Positions 28,569 through 38,154 of a stretch of 64,000 nt of DNA are shown in pieces. Source of the DNA: a virus; the IMG/VR virus record IMGVR_UViG_3300043446_004437, positions 1 through 64,000 of that record, one strand, 5' to 3'. Within the stretch, counting starts at the first letter, position 1. Each line of letters begins with the position of its first letter. A model generated the notes under the pieces. It was not told where the DNA came from, did not search any database, and saw nothing but the letters and a program-made list of their open reading frames with translations. A program made the position numbers and the translations under genes.

Positions 28569-29339
28569 TCAAACTTTGGTAAGTAAAACTTTACTTCTAT
28601 AATCACCATTTGTCAAATAGTGCGCATACATATCTTTAGACATTATGTGTGGAGCATAGATATACGAAGCACTATAAAGATTAAAGCCTTTTTCTGTGGC
28701 GTTTTTAGACCAACCCAAGTCTTCACCCTGCTTATGAAATTCATAATCTACATTATTATAAACATCTTTTGACATCATTTTAGCGGCCATAATAACATCA
28801 GATTTAAAATAATCGCCCAAAGGATAATTATCTTTTCTGTATGCCACATCATGGCTTTCGTCTCTCCAAGACATTACACTTGGAAAACGAGTATCATTTG
28901 GCGTCATGAACATGAGCGGAGAAACAGCGTCTGCTCCATCTTTTATGTGAGCTATCAAAAGTTCTATTGTATTAGGATTTTCCAATAAAATATCTGAATC
29001 CAAACTTAAATAAAAGTCTGGTTGGTATTGTCTAACTTTAGCTAAAATAGAATTTCTTAAAGAAACCATATTGTGATATTTAGACATAGTCCATTGTCTA
29101 CCATTGTTCTCATGTTCAAAATGAGGAATATCATTTCTTTCATTAATTTCAAAAAGCTGAAATCTTGTATCTATTTTTTTCCAAGTAATTAAAGAGTTTA
29201 CAGTTTCAAAATCATTAGGAGATGTTTCAAAAATAAAACCAACATCTCTCATATCGATGGATTGACGTATTACACATTTAATCCATCCTGGTAGAATCCA
29301 GTCTCTTTTGTAAATTGGACAACCAATTATTAGCTTCAT
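28569..29339 (-). CDS. GT-A type glycosyltransferase
   Basis: 256 residues. It begins MKLIIGCPIYKRDWILPGW, the usual first strand. The DxD motif is in FYLSLDSDILLENPNTIELL (about residue 113), which would bind metal and nucleotide-sugar. Near residue 205 FHKQGEDLGWSKNATEKGF carries the acceptor-side acid. It has no signal peptide or membrane span. It sits between portal and protease genes, so it may sugar a head protein or act on the host. The acceptor is unknown. It shares only the fold pattern with the 6996-7802 enzyme. Confidence 0.7.
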   Translation of the reverse strand: MKLIIGCPIYKRDWILPGWIKCVIRQSIDMRDVGFIFETSPNDFETVNSLITWKKIDTRFQLFEINERNDIPHFEHENNGRQWTMSKYHNMVSLRNSILAKVRQYQPDFYLSLDSDILLENPNTIELLIAHIKDGADAVSPLMFMTPNDTRFPSVMSWRDESHDVAYRKDNYPLGDYFKSDVIMAAKMMSKDVYNNVDYEFHKQGEDLGWSKNATEKGFNLYSASYIYAPHIMSKDMYAHYLTNGDYRSKVLLTKV

Positions 29340-29342
29340 TGC

Positions 29343-29618
29343 TTACGATGTTTTTTCTTCTTTTGTTTCAGCTTTTTTAGCGGTTGGTTTTTTTGGTTCT
29401 TCAGCTTTTACTTCAACCGGTGCAACTTCTTCAGCAACAGGAGTATCTTCTTGTTCTACTAAAACTTCAAACGCTTCCATGAAAGCATCAACTATTTCTG
29501 TTAGAACCTGCAAAGCTAATCTAATTTGATTGTTGTCTACAGCTTTTTTAAAACCTTGAATTGCATCTTCTTCAAGAAGATACTGTTTACTTATCTCTGA
29601 ATTAATTAATAGACCCAT
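29343..29618 (-). CDS. Small acidic-tailed virion protein
   Basis: About 91 residues. The N-terminal half is helical (EDAIQGFKKAVDNNQIRLAL and QVLTEIVDAFMEAFEVLVEQ), and the C-terminal half is rich in Glu/Ala/Pro/Lys (EEVAPVEVKAEEPKKPTAKK). This head-with-disordered-tail layout suits a portal-adjacent or scaffold-like protein. I chose the ATG at 29618, with an AAAGG site 7 nt upstream. The ATG at 29624 overlaps the portal gene a little more. It is translationally coupled to the portal. Confidence 0.55.
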   Translation of the reverse strand: MGLLINSEISKQYLLEEDAIQGFKKAVDNNQIRLALQVLTEIVDAFMEAFEVLVEQEDTPVAEEVAPVEVKAEEPKKPTAKKAETKEEKTS

Positions 29619-31296
29619 CTTCATCCTTTGGAATATCTGACGTTAGTTCGTCTGTGTATATCACAGTATAGTCTTTTTCCAAAAGATTTTCAACTACTGA
29701 TAACCAAGATAAATCATCTGTTCTTCTTATGTTTGGAGAAGTTCTTGTACCCTGTTGATTTGTTGGTCTAATAATGTTTGCAGCTCCGCGAGTTTTATTT
29801 GGCAGGTTTGTTGATTTTGGCTGCTTTGGTGCAGCAATCTTTGTAGTCCCACCACTCGGTGAGGTTTTAGTTGTTGCCCCTTGTTCTGGTGTTGTTGCTG
29901 CTTGGACATCAGCTTGATGCGTAGCAAGATCCATTTGGATTCTTGCCTGAATAGCAGCAAATAGTTCTGCTTCGTCAATCTCGGGATCTAAACCTAATTC
30001 TTTTCTTGTTTCAGGTAAAGATATAACTGAGTTTGTAAACTTTTGAATTACGTGCGTTTCTTTTTTAACTTGAGTATCAACATCTATTTCATTAAATTTA
30101 AAATAACAACGATCAGATACACCGTCTTCAACCGGATTTTTAATTGGATCAAATCCGCCTTCAAATAATAATTCATTAAATATATTTACTCTAATTATCT
30201 CAGCAAATTGTTTTTGATACTGTTTTATCTTATCATAAAGAGCAACATCTAATCTATCTGTTACGGATCTGTTTCCCCCATTCATCATCATGCCCAAGTG
30301 ATGTGGCGCCAAACCCAAACCAACAGCAACTCTTTCCTTAAAGTGCTCTAAGTATCTTGATGCATCTAATAGCTGATTACCTGATGCAACGACTTCTATG
30401 TCGTGTCTGAAAGGTAGTATTAAACCACCTTCTGTTCTTAGATTCTCTATCTCATGTGCTGCGCGTGAAATTTCTTCTGGCTCTGCTGGCTGTTCTGCTG
30501 TACCAATCTTATATTTGTACAACGGAAATAATTCTCTGTGTACTAAGTTTTGTATATCTTCTTCTAATTGTCTTAATGCTATTACGTCATCTAAAACATT
30601 TGTTAAAAATGGAGTACCAAAAGCTCGCCCAGCTTTTTTATCAAAGTGCAAATGTATAACTCTGTCAGCAGTCCATACCGGAGTTTTGATAGACGGTGAA
30701 TAAGTTAAAGGGTCAGTTCTTTGCTGATATGATTTAGGTCTATTAAATCTATCTCTTAAAATTCTTACCTGTTCAGTTGGTATTAGATAATAACCTATTA
30801 CTGTTTGCTCTGCGCCTACGGGCGTTAGTTTTTCAGGAAAGTAATCTGATATATCGCCTCTAGCTTTTACCACAAAACAGTTTGCATATTTAAAAAGCTG
30901 ATCTGAAACTTCTATGAGAAAATCTAAAAATGGTCTCTTCATAGTCATTTCTAAAAAGTCTATTCTTTGATAAAGGTAGGCAACTGCTTCTGGATTTTCT
31001 CCAACTATCTGCCAATTTTCTTTCCAAAACAATTCTTTATACTTATTCATTGCTTGGCGAATATAAGAATCTGTATCTATCGCCTGCATGATTCTGTCAA
31101 AATCGTAAGGAGAAGGCTCAAAAGTGGCTCTTGTATTATACCAATAAACAGAACCATGATAGCCAAGGGCAAGCGAAGCCACCTTCATTACCTTGCCCAG
31201 AGTACCAACGTCTTCTGGCTCTATTGTTTTGGCTACAAAATTGCCATTGTTAAATTCGTCTATTTGACGAAATGGCAAATAATCTACTAATGGCAT
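29602..31296 (-). CDS. Portal protein
   Basis: 564 residues. Portal signatures include RVIHLHFDKKAGRAFGTPFL, then DVIALRQLEEDIQNLVHREL (crown/stem helix), and FKERVAVGLGLAPHHLGMMM followed by NGGNRSVTDRLDVALYDKIK, the wing segment common to siphovirus and myovirus portals. The C-terminal 110 residues are rich in Gln/Thr/Ala, a flexible tail. The gene lies one step from protease and capsid genes, the usual head module. The twelve-fold ring would sit at one capsid vertex as the DNA entry channel. Confidence 0.8.
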   Translation of the reverse strand: MPLVDYLPFRQIDEFNNGNFVAKTIEPEDVGTLGKVMKVASLALGYHGSVYWYNTRATFEPSPYDFDRIMQAIDTDSYIRQAMNKYKELFWKENWQIVGENPEAVAYLYQRIDFLEMTMKRPFLDFLIEVSDQLFKYANCFVVKARGDISDYFPEKLTPVGAEQTVIGYYLIPTEQVRILRDRFNRPKSYQQRTDPLTYSPSIKTPVWTADRVIHLHFDKKAGRAFGTPFLTNVLDDVIALRQLEEDIQNLVHRELFPLYKYKIGTAEQPAEPEEISRAAHEIENLRTEGGLILPFRHDIEVVASGNQLLDASRYLEHFKERVAVGLGLAPHHLGMMMNGGNRSVTDRLDVALYDKIKQYQKQFAEIIRVNIFNELLFEGGFDPIKNPVEDGVSDRCYFKFNEIDVDTQVKKETHVIQKFTNSVISLPETRKELGLDPEIDEAELFAAIQARIQMDLATHQADVQAATTPEQGATTKTSPSGGTTKIAAPKQPKSTNLPNKTRGAANIIRPTNQQGTRTSPNIRRTDDLSWLSVVENLLEKDYTVIYTDELTSDIPKDEDGSIN

Positions 31297-31322
31297 CGGC
31301 AGCTCCTATATAATTCTAATAA

Positions 31323-31332
31323 GAATAGTACT
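31323..31332 (-). promoter_or_regulatory. TACTATTC motif, candidate late promoter
   Basis: It reads AGTACTATTC on the minus strand, 27 nt before the portal start at 31296. It is a weaker match to the motif and lies inside an inverted repeat (CTAATAAG / CTTATTAG). Confidence 0.3.
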
Positions 31333-31354
31333 TATTAGATTATATTTTTATAAG

Positions 31355-31540
31355 TTAGTTACCTTGTTCAAGCCCAGCTTTATTGAAAGCATTCTTGATA
31401 ATAAGATCTTTTACTGCTTCCAGCCAAAAAACTGTTTCTGCTTCTGCAAAATCGCTTCTGTAAGAAAGGTTCTGTTCACTAATTTTAATCTCAACAGAAA
31501 AATCTTTTTTCTCAGTATCTACATCTGTTACATCACTCAT
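31355..31540 (-). CDS. Small hypothetical protein
   Basis: A 61-residue protein with an acidic start (MSDVTDVDTEKKDFSVEIKI) and an amphipathic C-terminal helix (AVKDLIIKNAFNKAGLEQGN). It overlaps the preceding gene by 8 nt (ATGA-type), so it is translated from the same message. I do not recognise the family. Its place upstream of the portal suggests an assembly role, which is a guess. Confidence 0.5.
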   Translation of the reverse strand: MSDVTDVDTEKKDFSVEIKISEQNLSYRSDFAEAETVFWLEAVKDLIIKNAFNKAGLEQGN

Positions 31541-31745
31541 AATTTTGTCCTTTTAATCTTTTAATTAAATTTGCTTGTTGTTTAATTGTAGCTTCTTTAA
31601 TAACTAATTCAGTCATTAAATTACTAAGTTTCTCTTGAAATGTTGCTATAATTATATTTATATCTAAATTAGAATCAAGATTTTGATTGTTTATGTTTTC
31701 CATATTTAAAATATTTTTTTCTTCTTTATTAATCATTTTAGACAT
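31533..31745 (-). CDS. Small coiled-coil protein
   Basis: A 70-residue protein. The N-terminus is Asn-rich and the C-terminal 40 residues form a heptad-like helix (TFQEKLSNLMTELVIKEATI, then KQQANLIKRLKGQ). This resembles short coiled-coil proteins encoded near portal genes. It could be an assembly chaperone or a small terminase-like oligomer, but no motif decides. It overlaps the next gene by 8 nt. Confidence 0.45.
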   Translation of the reverse strand: MSKMINKEEKNILNMENINNQNLDSNLDINIIIATFQEKLSNLMTELVIKEATIKQQANLIKRLKGQNYE

Positions 31746-31798
31746 ATGTATATTACATACTATCTTTGAATAGTGGTTTTGTCAATTTTATTATAATA

Positions 31799-33790
31799 TT
31801 ATTTTTCTAGTTCTGATACCCTTTTGCGCAAGTCTTTGACCGCAGCCACGGTCAACGCCAGAATATCAAGGTGCTTATACATCTCGACCTCTCCGTTGCC
31901 TCCTACTTCATAGTTGTAGATCGACAGTAGTCCGTCACTGACCTCTTCAACCTCTTCAGCAACGAATCCAATATGTACTGAGGACTCTCTGCGCACTTTT
32001 TCTTCTTCTGTCTCCGGCTTGTGAGCGTTTTTTGGCGCTTTCCAAGTAAATGTTCTCGGACGCAGTTCATCTATCAACCCTACGTTACTGAAGTCTTCGA
32101 TATTTTCTTTGAGCTCCCTCATCGAGGCCTGCCTGTACACCTCCCCGCCGTTGACGACAAGCACGCTTCCGGACGACACGTGGGTATCAAGGCCAACAAT
32201 TGTTCTTGCAGAAATAAATTCATCATTATTAATATACCAAGTTTGACCTGCAATCACTGTGCTACCATTAAAGCTCGTATCAATTCTCAAACCTTGAGCA
32301 ACGCCACCATCATAACCTGTATAAATGTAGCACTGTGTTGCAGAGCCTGCGTAATCAACACCAAGAGCTATATAGCTATCATCTGTTGGCAATCTAATCC
32401 TTCCGCTTGGATTTTGGTATAAAGTTCCATTAATTTCTGAACCAGTAATATTAACCCCAGTAATATTAACTCCACTAATATCTGCTGCGTCAATAGTTCC
32501 CGTAACCAAGGCGCCAGAAATATTTCCGGATGTTGCGTTTATTTCTCCATCAACACTTAATGTTGATCCGTCCCAACTTAATTTGTTTCCTAAAGAAAAA
32601 TTAGCTTGACCACCAGGATTTTTCCCAACATAAAAAGCTGTATCACCACTAGCAAAATTTCCGTTTCCATAATACATTGTATTAGCAGATATAGTTAAAC
32701 CGCCTATAAATCCATCTTCATAGATGGCGTTACCAAATTCATCAACAAGATCTTGCGCTATATTTGAAACATCTCCAGAATCTAATACATCAGAACCGTC
32801 GCTTAATTTCAAAACACCTTGTACAGTTAAAACACTGTTTGACCAGGTTAATTTGTTACCTAAAGAAAATTGTTCATTTGCGTCAACATAAAAAGCTGTA
32901 TTAGCGTCATTATAAAGACCAATGCCATTTTCATTATTAGTTAAATATATTGATGCTGTGCTATCTGGATCTAAAACTGTTTTACCTGTTAACGTTAAAC
33001 TATTTGCTGTTACGTCACCAGTATTTAAAACTTTAAATGGAGCTGATTCAAGGCTTGCGCTATTGGAACCTAGCCACATGTTTCCATTAACATCAACGTG
33101 GAATGACGTTGCATCTGAAGTTCCCTGGTCTTCACCAATATCTAAACTAGATCTAATGCTAGCGTCATTAAACACCGCTTTGCCATCTCCGCTTATCTTC
33201 CAACCGGTTCCGCCAAACGTAGCATTTGCTGCCGCATAATTATTTGATTTAAGTATTGAATTTGCTCCAGCCATAGTTATGGTATGAGCACCGATTGTTC
33301 CAGCGGTTATTTTAGATGCTGTTAAACTACTTATGTATTGGCTGTTTATCAAAGGAGTTGATTGATCTGTTTGAACTAAAGATGTCCAAGGTCCAACATT
33401 TTCAGATGTATCAACTGTTCTAACTCGACCCCAATAATTTTTTGTTTGTGTATCTGTACTGTTTGATACTGCTACAGAAAAAACATTAGCCAAATTAAAT
33501 CCACTTGAGACAGGAGTTCCTGTACCCGAAGAATTATCATATAATTCATATTCATATTTTGCTATGTCTAATTCATTGCTAAAATCAAAAGCAAACATCA
33601 CATTTTCAAACGACGCGTACAGGTTAAGGTTTGTTATTAGCCCAGGGATTGTTGAGTCTTTTGGAATAGAAACTAAAATAGAGTTAACATTTTCTGAGTA
33701 AGCATTAAGGTCTGTATTTTTTGTTCTTACGCTAAAAATATAATTTTTACCTGGTTTTAGATTTTCTACTTTTTTTATTATGTCAGCCAT
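31799..33790 (-). CDS. Tail fibre/spike with S74 intramolecular chaperone
   Basis: 663 residues. Residues 1-150 are FN3-like strands. The middle is a long beta shaft with 'SLGNKLTWSNSVLTVQGVLK' type repeats and ITGVNITGVNITGSEINGTL. Residues 555-663 form the S74 chaperone domain: SMRELKENIEDFSNVGLIDE supplies the Ser-Lys pair that cuts the chaperone off after trimer folding, then FVAEEVEEV and the helical ILALTVAAVKDLRKRVSELE. The DNA for that domain (about 31800-32200) is clearly richer in GC than the shaft, a sign of acquisition. Its ATG overlaps the end of 33790-34731. Confidence 0.8.
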   Translation of the reverse strand: MADIIKKVENLKPGKNYIFSVRTKNTDLNAYSENVNSILVSIPKDSTIPGLITNLNLYASFENVMFAFDFSNELDIAKYEYELYDNSSGTGTPVSSGFNLANVFSVAVSNSTDTQTKNYWGRVRTVDTSENVGPWTSLVQTDQSTPLINSQYISSLTASKITAGTIGAHTITMAGANSILKSNNYAAANATFGGTGWKISGDGKAVFNDASIRSSLDIGEDQGTSDATSFHVDVNGNMWLGSNSASLESAPFKVLNTGDVTANSLTLTGKTVLDPDSTASIYLTNNENGIGLYNDANTAFYVDANEQFSLGNKLTWSNSVLTVQGVLKLSDGSDVLDSGDVSNIAQDLVDEFGNAIYEDGFIGGLTISANTMYYGNGNFASGDTAFYVGKNPGGQANFSLGNKLSWDGSTLSVDGEINATSGNISGALVTGTIDAADISGVNITGVNITGSEINGTLYQNPSGRIRLPTDDSYIALGVDYAGSATQCYIYTGYDGGVAQGLRIDTSFNGSTVIAGQTWYINNDEFISARTIVGLDTHVSSGSVLVVNGGEVYRQASMRELKENIEDFSNVGLIDELRPRTFTWKAPKNAHKPETEEEKVRRESSVHIGFVAEEVEEVSDGLLSIYNYEVGGNGEVEMYKHLDILALTVAAVKDLRKRVSELEK

Positions 33791-34731
33791 TATAAGGTTG
33801 CTCCTGTTACCACTCTGCCCAATAGCGATGCGCTTATTTCTTCTTTGCCTAAAATTAAATAATTATTTAAAGAAAAACTATAACTTTTAATATTTATTTT
33901 TCCATCTGAAGAAAGTATATTTTTTTCATAATTAGATATTATTTCAAACAAATAATTTTTAAACAATAAATTTGTCTTAGAAAAAACTAAAACATTTTCT
34001 TGTTTTGTTTGATTATATAAATCTATTTCTTGCCAATCTAAGATAACCTCATTGCTTGAAATTTCATTTTCATCATATGAAATTATACGCATCTTAAATT
34101 TTCCATAATCTGGACCTTTATCACAATATACTTTTAGGTTTGGTCCAGTAAAAGTACCCATTAAAGACGCACCAGAACTTTTAGATACTCCTGCATTCCA
34201 ATTGGATTCATTGTTTATAAATGATAGATTATAGTAATTGTTTGAATTTATATTTCTTACATCGGCGGTTGTATTCACATCTTCTTCAGAAGTTATAAAC
34301 TCAGATTCCGTTTCCTCGCAACTTTGATAAGAACTATCCTGTGTTCTTTTTTTAATTAATTTTAAATTGGGAGTTTTATAATACAAACTATATTGTTTTT
34401 TTAATTCTGTATTTTTTGCATGATCTTCTGCCGCTTTAAAATAAAGCAAATCACCAACAATATGAGTTTTAACAGGAGTAAAATCAAAAACTTCAGACGA
34501 TTTATCTTCATAAACAACAAGATAAGATTCTGGATCAACCTCAGGTGTTTGTGTGAATTGAGAATTAGTTTTACTTAATTGATAATAAATATCAATATCT
34601 AAATCTTTTACATTCAAAAAGATCCAAGAATCTTTACTTATATTTTCTTTTAATTCAGAAAAAGTTATTTTTTTTCTTAAATTAGGATAAACGTAATTGT
34701 TGTCAAAATTGTAATATCTAAACCAAGCCAT
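33790..34731 (-). CDS. Tail/baseplate structural protein (unknown)
   Basis: 313 residues. It has many aromatic residues and short strands, beginning MAWFRYYNFDNNYVYPNLRK. Segments such as KVYCDKGPDYGKFKMRIISY look like a beta-sandwich. It has no enzyme motif or signal. It lies between the S74 fibre and the 34734-36302 gene and shares 1 nt with the fibre start, suggesting a joint assembly. The role is inferred from neighbours. Confidence 0.5.
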   Translation of the reverse strand: MAWFRYYNFDNNYVYPNLRKKITFSELKENISKDSWIFLNVKDLDIDIYYQLSKTNSQFTQTPEVDPESYLVVYEDKSSEVFDFTPVKTHIVGDLLYFKAAEDHAKNTELKKQYSLYYKTPNLKLIKKRTQDSSYQSCEETESEFITSEEDVNTTADVRNINSNNYYNLSFINNESNWNAGVSKSSGASLMGTFTGPNLKVYCDKGPDYGKFKMRIISYDENEISSNEVILDWQEIDLYNQTKQENVLVFSKTNLLFKNYLFEIISNYEKNILSSDGKINIKSYSFSLNNYLILGKEEISASLLGRVVTGATL

Positions 34732-34733
34732 AG

Positions 34734-36302
34734 TTAAACCTCATAAACGAAAATTTCATATTCATGATTAGGCGAAACATTATTATCGTCTACCTCTATT
34801 TTTACAATAACATCAACAACTGGCACTCCGCCGTCTATTATTTCTTGAACAATATCATCAATTTGTACTGTATTAACTTTTGGAACAACTACGGTTGAAT
34901 CACTTCTTGGTGTATCGTAATCTATATCTGTCGACCTAATTTTTTTACTACCATCGTTTCCTGTATGCGCGTGACCAGACAATGAAACGCCATCTATTTT
35001 TATATTTTTAGCTACAGAAATATCTCCAATTATTTCGCCGCCATCCCTTAGCAGATACTGGGGATGATGATTTTCTGTCAAATTATGTAAACTTGCGTGG
35101 TCGGATAATAAATCGCTTTGATCTTTATAGGTAGTATGGGAATTTTTAAAAATAACTGAATAGTTATCTTCTGTTACCTTTTTTATAATAATTTTTTTAT
35201 TTTGTCCCTTAAATGATAATTGGTAAATATAATTTGAATATTTTCTTTTATCTTTTATAAGATCTAAACATTTTTCAAGTTTAATTTTTACTATTTGATT
35301 TCTTTGTATTAGATCACTTAATATCATGCCAAAGTTTGCATTAATTATATTTGTTGCTATAACCAATTCTTCTGTTAACATTGGAAACTTATTGGCAAAG
35401 GTTGTCGTGTAAAAATTTATTTCCATTGGCAAAACTATATTGGTTTTAAATTTTAAAGATTGTGCTAAGTACCTATCGTAAAAAATATTACAACTATCTA
35501 CATAATCTCTTTTTAAACTATTCAACAAATTTGCTATTTCTTCATTTAATGCTTCTAATCTAATCGAAAAAAATGCTTGAAATTCAACGGCTTGTTTTTC
35601 TGTGACTTGACCCAATTCGGAAGCTGCAATTTCTGATGCTGGTGATGAGATCGACTCGACAATGCGTTTCGTGCATTGTGTTGCGACTTTTGCCCACGCG
35701 TCAAACTGTACTGCGATTTCTTTTTGCGAATCATCTGTATACTGCTCCTCAAAATTTATCAAAATAAAATTTTTAATATAATATGCTTCATTTAACATTG
35801 CTTTTAATAAAGATCTATAGTTCAATAAAAAAGAAAAAGCGTTTTGAGAACAAATCTGATTAAACTCTGAAATAAATCTTCTGGCTACAGTGGAGGTAGA
35901 TCTTTCTGCATATTTGTACTCTTCAAAGCACACAAATTCTGGTTCAGACATTTCGATGTCATTATATTTGCATAATTCTTCCCATAATTTAGTGTGGCAT
36001 TCCTCCATGTCCGGAGTAATTTCTTCATTTATATAAACTACTTTTATTAAAAGTTCTTCTATTGATTTTATTGTTTGCTCTATATAATCGTAAACCTGAA
36101 AAGATTGGTTTTTTAAAAAAGATAAATTTACTGAAAAATCTGGCGCTAAAGAATAATCTAAATTAGTTGGCACACTGTTTTGATAGTGGTCAATAATTAA
36201 ATCGTTTCTAGTTTTTTCTTCAAAAAAAGATACGTCTGGTTTATAGCCATCAAATATTTTATCAGTAGGGTTAAAATTATTTTCAACATTATTGACAGAC
36301 AT
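34734..36302 (-). CDS. Fibre/baseplate structural protein with helical N-terminus
   Basis: 522 residues. The first two-thirds are long helices (IEQTIKSIEELLIKVVYINE; VTEKQAVEFQAFFSIRLEAL), then comes a short fibre-type domain around LLSDHASLHNLTENHHPQYL and DGGEIIGDISVAKNIKIDGV. 'L..H..LHNL....HPQYL' is a common fibre trimerisation motif, and SLSGHAHTGNDGSKKI is of the same kind. This looks like a fibre hub or a baseplate-to-fibre connector. It precedes the terminase gene by 2 nt. Confidence 0.6.
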   Translation of the reverse strand: MSVNNVENNFNPTDKIFDGYKPDVSFFEEKTRNDLIIDHYQNSVPTNLDYSLAPDFSVNLSFLKNQSFQVYDYIEQTIKSIEELLIKVVYINEEITPDMEECHTKLWEELCKYNDIEMSEPEFVCFEEYKYAERSTSTVARRFISEFNQICSQNAFSFLLNYRSLLKAMLNEAYYIKNFILINFEEQYTDDSQKEIAVQFDAWAKVATQCTKRIVESISSPASEIAASELGQVTEKQAVEFQAFFSIRLEALNEEIANLLNSLKRDYVDSCNIFYDRYLAQSLKFKTNIVLPMEINFYTTTFANKFPMLTEELVIATNIINANFGMILSDLIQRNQIVKIKLEKCLDLIKDKRKYSNYIYQLSFKGQNKKIIIKKVTEDNYSVIFKNSHTTYKDQSDLLSDHASLHNLTENHHPQYLLRDGGEIIGDISVAKNIKIDGVSLSGHAHTGNDGSKKIRSTDIDYDTPRSDSTVVVPKVNTVQIDDIVQEIIDGGVPVVDVIVKIEVDDNNVSPNHEYEIFVYEV

Positions 36303-36304
36303 GA

Positions 36305-38152
36305 TTAAAACATCTTTCTTTGATTTCTAGAAGAAACAGAACTTTTCTTTTTAAACTTAGTTGCAGATAAACCACTATTTCTTCCAACTATTGCATACTT
36401 TGGTTTTTCTTCTTCGTCTGCTGTTTTAACTTTTGGCATATAAAAATCATTTGAAAAAGATTCCGTATTCATCGCATAGTTACCTTTAGAAAACTCGCCA
36501 TAATTTTGCGTAATTGCCAATAAAGCAAGCATCAATGCGTCGTGCGCGTGATCCATAGCGGTTCCGCTTGCTTCAAAAATTGGCCTACCAATTTGGGTTG
36601 TTCTAATAACCACATAAGATATTAATTGCAAATAAAGTTCTTCGTCTGAAGAAGGAAAAACTATTTTTTCTTTTTCTAAAAATTGCCTAAGATTGTCAAC
36701 CATAAATGGTTTTATTTCTTTTTTTACAAGCATTTTTGTATACGGATCTCTTACTTCTATTGCTTCTGCAAAAGATATGCCTTTAACTTTTTCTTTTAAT
36801 CCTGATTTAGGATTTTCTATTCCGTATTTATGCAGTAGTTCAACCTGAACTTCTCCAAAACCTCTGTCAACATATATGTGCTTTGGTTTAAAAATATCAT
36901 TAAGTTCAAATATTCTATCTACTGCTTTAGTTAAGGTGTATTCAGATCTATCTATTTCTTCCCTATATGCAACTCGTGATCTTCCTCTAAACCTTGGGTC
37001 TTCGTGATTATCGGCGCATGCTTCGACAACAACTATATTTGTTCCGGCGCCATACTTGTCCCAGTCAACACCCATAACATGAAAAGATCTTGCCGAAGTT
37101 ATACTTGGTTCATAATCCCATGAAGGGCTAATAAATGCTTTATCAACATATTTTCTTGGGTATACGCCTTCAGAATCTTCTCCCCAATCAGCTTCTATTT
37201 CATGACGATAACCCATTTCCGTATACTGTTCTCTAAATTCATCTTCTTGATCTTTAGAAAAATAAGGATTACAGTATGATGGAAACCAAAATTCTTTAAA
37301 CCTTTCTGATCTACACCATTCCCAAAATTTTTCTCTTCTACCAGTTGGAGTAGAAGCACCAATCATCATTTTGTCTGGTTGATCTTCGGCGGTTTTTTGA
37401 AGCATCGCGTACAACGCATCTAGGTCATCCGTATGCATGTAGTCCATTTCGTCCAAAACTATAACATGTGCTTCTTGACCACGAGCTACGTCTGATTTGC
37501 CACCAGAACGCATACCAGAAGTAAAGAATCTTATGGTGGAACCATTAGAAAATTCCATCATAAATTGAGGACTACTTACCTTTCTGGTTATTGAATTCAT
37601 AACTGCTTCGTTTTTGCCAGCTATTCTTCCAATTTCTTGATAGATTAATTCCACTTGAGTTTTCATTGGAGCAATAACAAGACATCTTCCGTCTTTATGT
37701 GTATAACTATAATGCAATAATGTTATAGCTAAGGTAAATGTTTTTCCCAAACGACGACCAGCTCTTAACACTTTTCTAAGCGACGGATCTCTCAGTATTA
37801 GGATTTGATATACTCTTGGATTAACTTGTAAAAAGTTTTTTGCCCAAACAACTGGATCTTTGGCTACATGCATTTGTCTTTGTTGTTCACCCGATATTCC
37901 AAGTTCCAAAAGTTCTTTATCTATTTCAAATGGTTCATCAATTAAAAAAGATAATTCTCTATTTGTTAATGGCCTACTTGTAATTGGCGTACCATCAGCC
38001 CAGTTTATATGTTGTAGTTTATTTTCAAAAACCCATTCAATTCGGTTAATTTGTTTATATAATTCTATGTCTTGATCTTTTATCAACTCTAAAAGATCTT
38101 CTCTAGAAAGTTGTTCTAGTTTTTTTCTAAACTCTTTAGTTTTATTATCCAT
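36305..38152 (-). CDS. Terminase large subunit (ATPase and nuclease)
   Basis: 615 residues. The motor domain has a Walker A RAGRRLGKT (130-138), then Walker B IVLDEMDYM (231-239) with the catalytic glutamate, and motif III around GASTPTGRREKFWEWCRS. The nuclease domain has FHVMGVDWDKYGAGTNIVVV (first Asp), KHIYVDRGFGEVQVEL (middle acid) and AMDHAHDALMLALLAI (last Asp). This RNase H-like set cuts packaged DNA. No small terminase gene is recognisable beside it. It is the core packaging enzyme and would dock on the portal encoded at 29602-31296. Confidence 0.9.
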   Translation of the reverse strand: MDNKTKEFRKKLEQLSREDLLELIKDQDIELYKQINRIEWVFENKLQHINWADGTPITSRPLTNRELSFLIDEPFEIDKELLELGISGEQQRQMHVAKDPVVWAKNFLQVNPRVYQILILRDPSLRKVLRAGRRLGKTFTLAITLLHYSYTHKDGRCLVIAPMKTQVELIYQEIGRIAGKNEAVMNSITRKVSSPQFMMEFSNGSTIRFFTSGMRSGGKSDVARGQEAHVIVLDEMDYMHTDDLDALYAMLQKTAEDQPDKMMIGASTPTGRREKFWEWCRSERFKEFWFPSYCNPYFSKDQEDEFREQYTEMGYRHEIEADWGEDSEGVYPRKYVDKAFISPSWDYEPSITSARSFHVMGVDWDKYGAGTNIVVVEACADNHEDPRFRGRSRVAYREEIDRSEYTLTKAVDRIFELNDIFKPKHIYVDRGFGEVQVELLHKYGIENPKSGLKEKVKGISFAEAIEVRDPYTKMLVKKEIKPFMVDNLRQFLEKEKIVFPSSDEELYLQLISYVVIRTTQIGRPIFEASGTAMDHAHDALMLALLAITQNYGEFSKGNYAMNTESFSNDFYMPKVKTADEEEKPKYAIVGRNSGLSATKFKKKSSVSSRNQRKMF

Positions 38153-38154
38153 GA

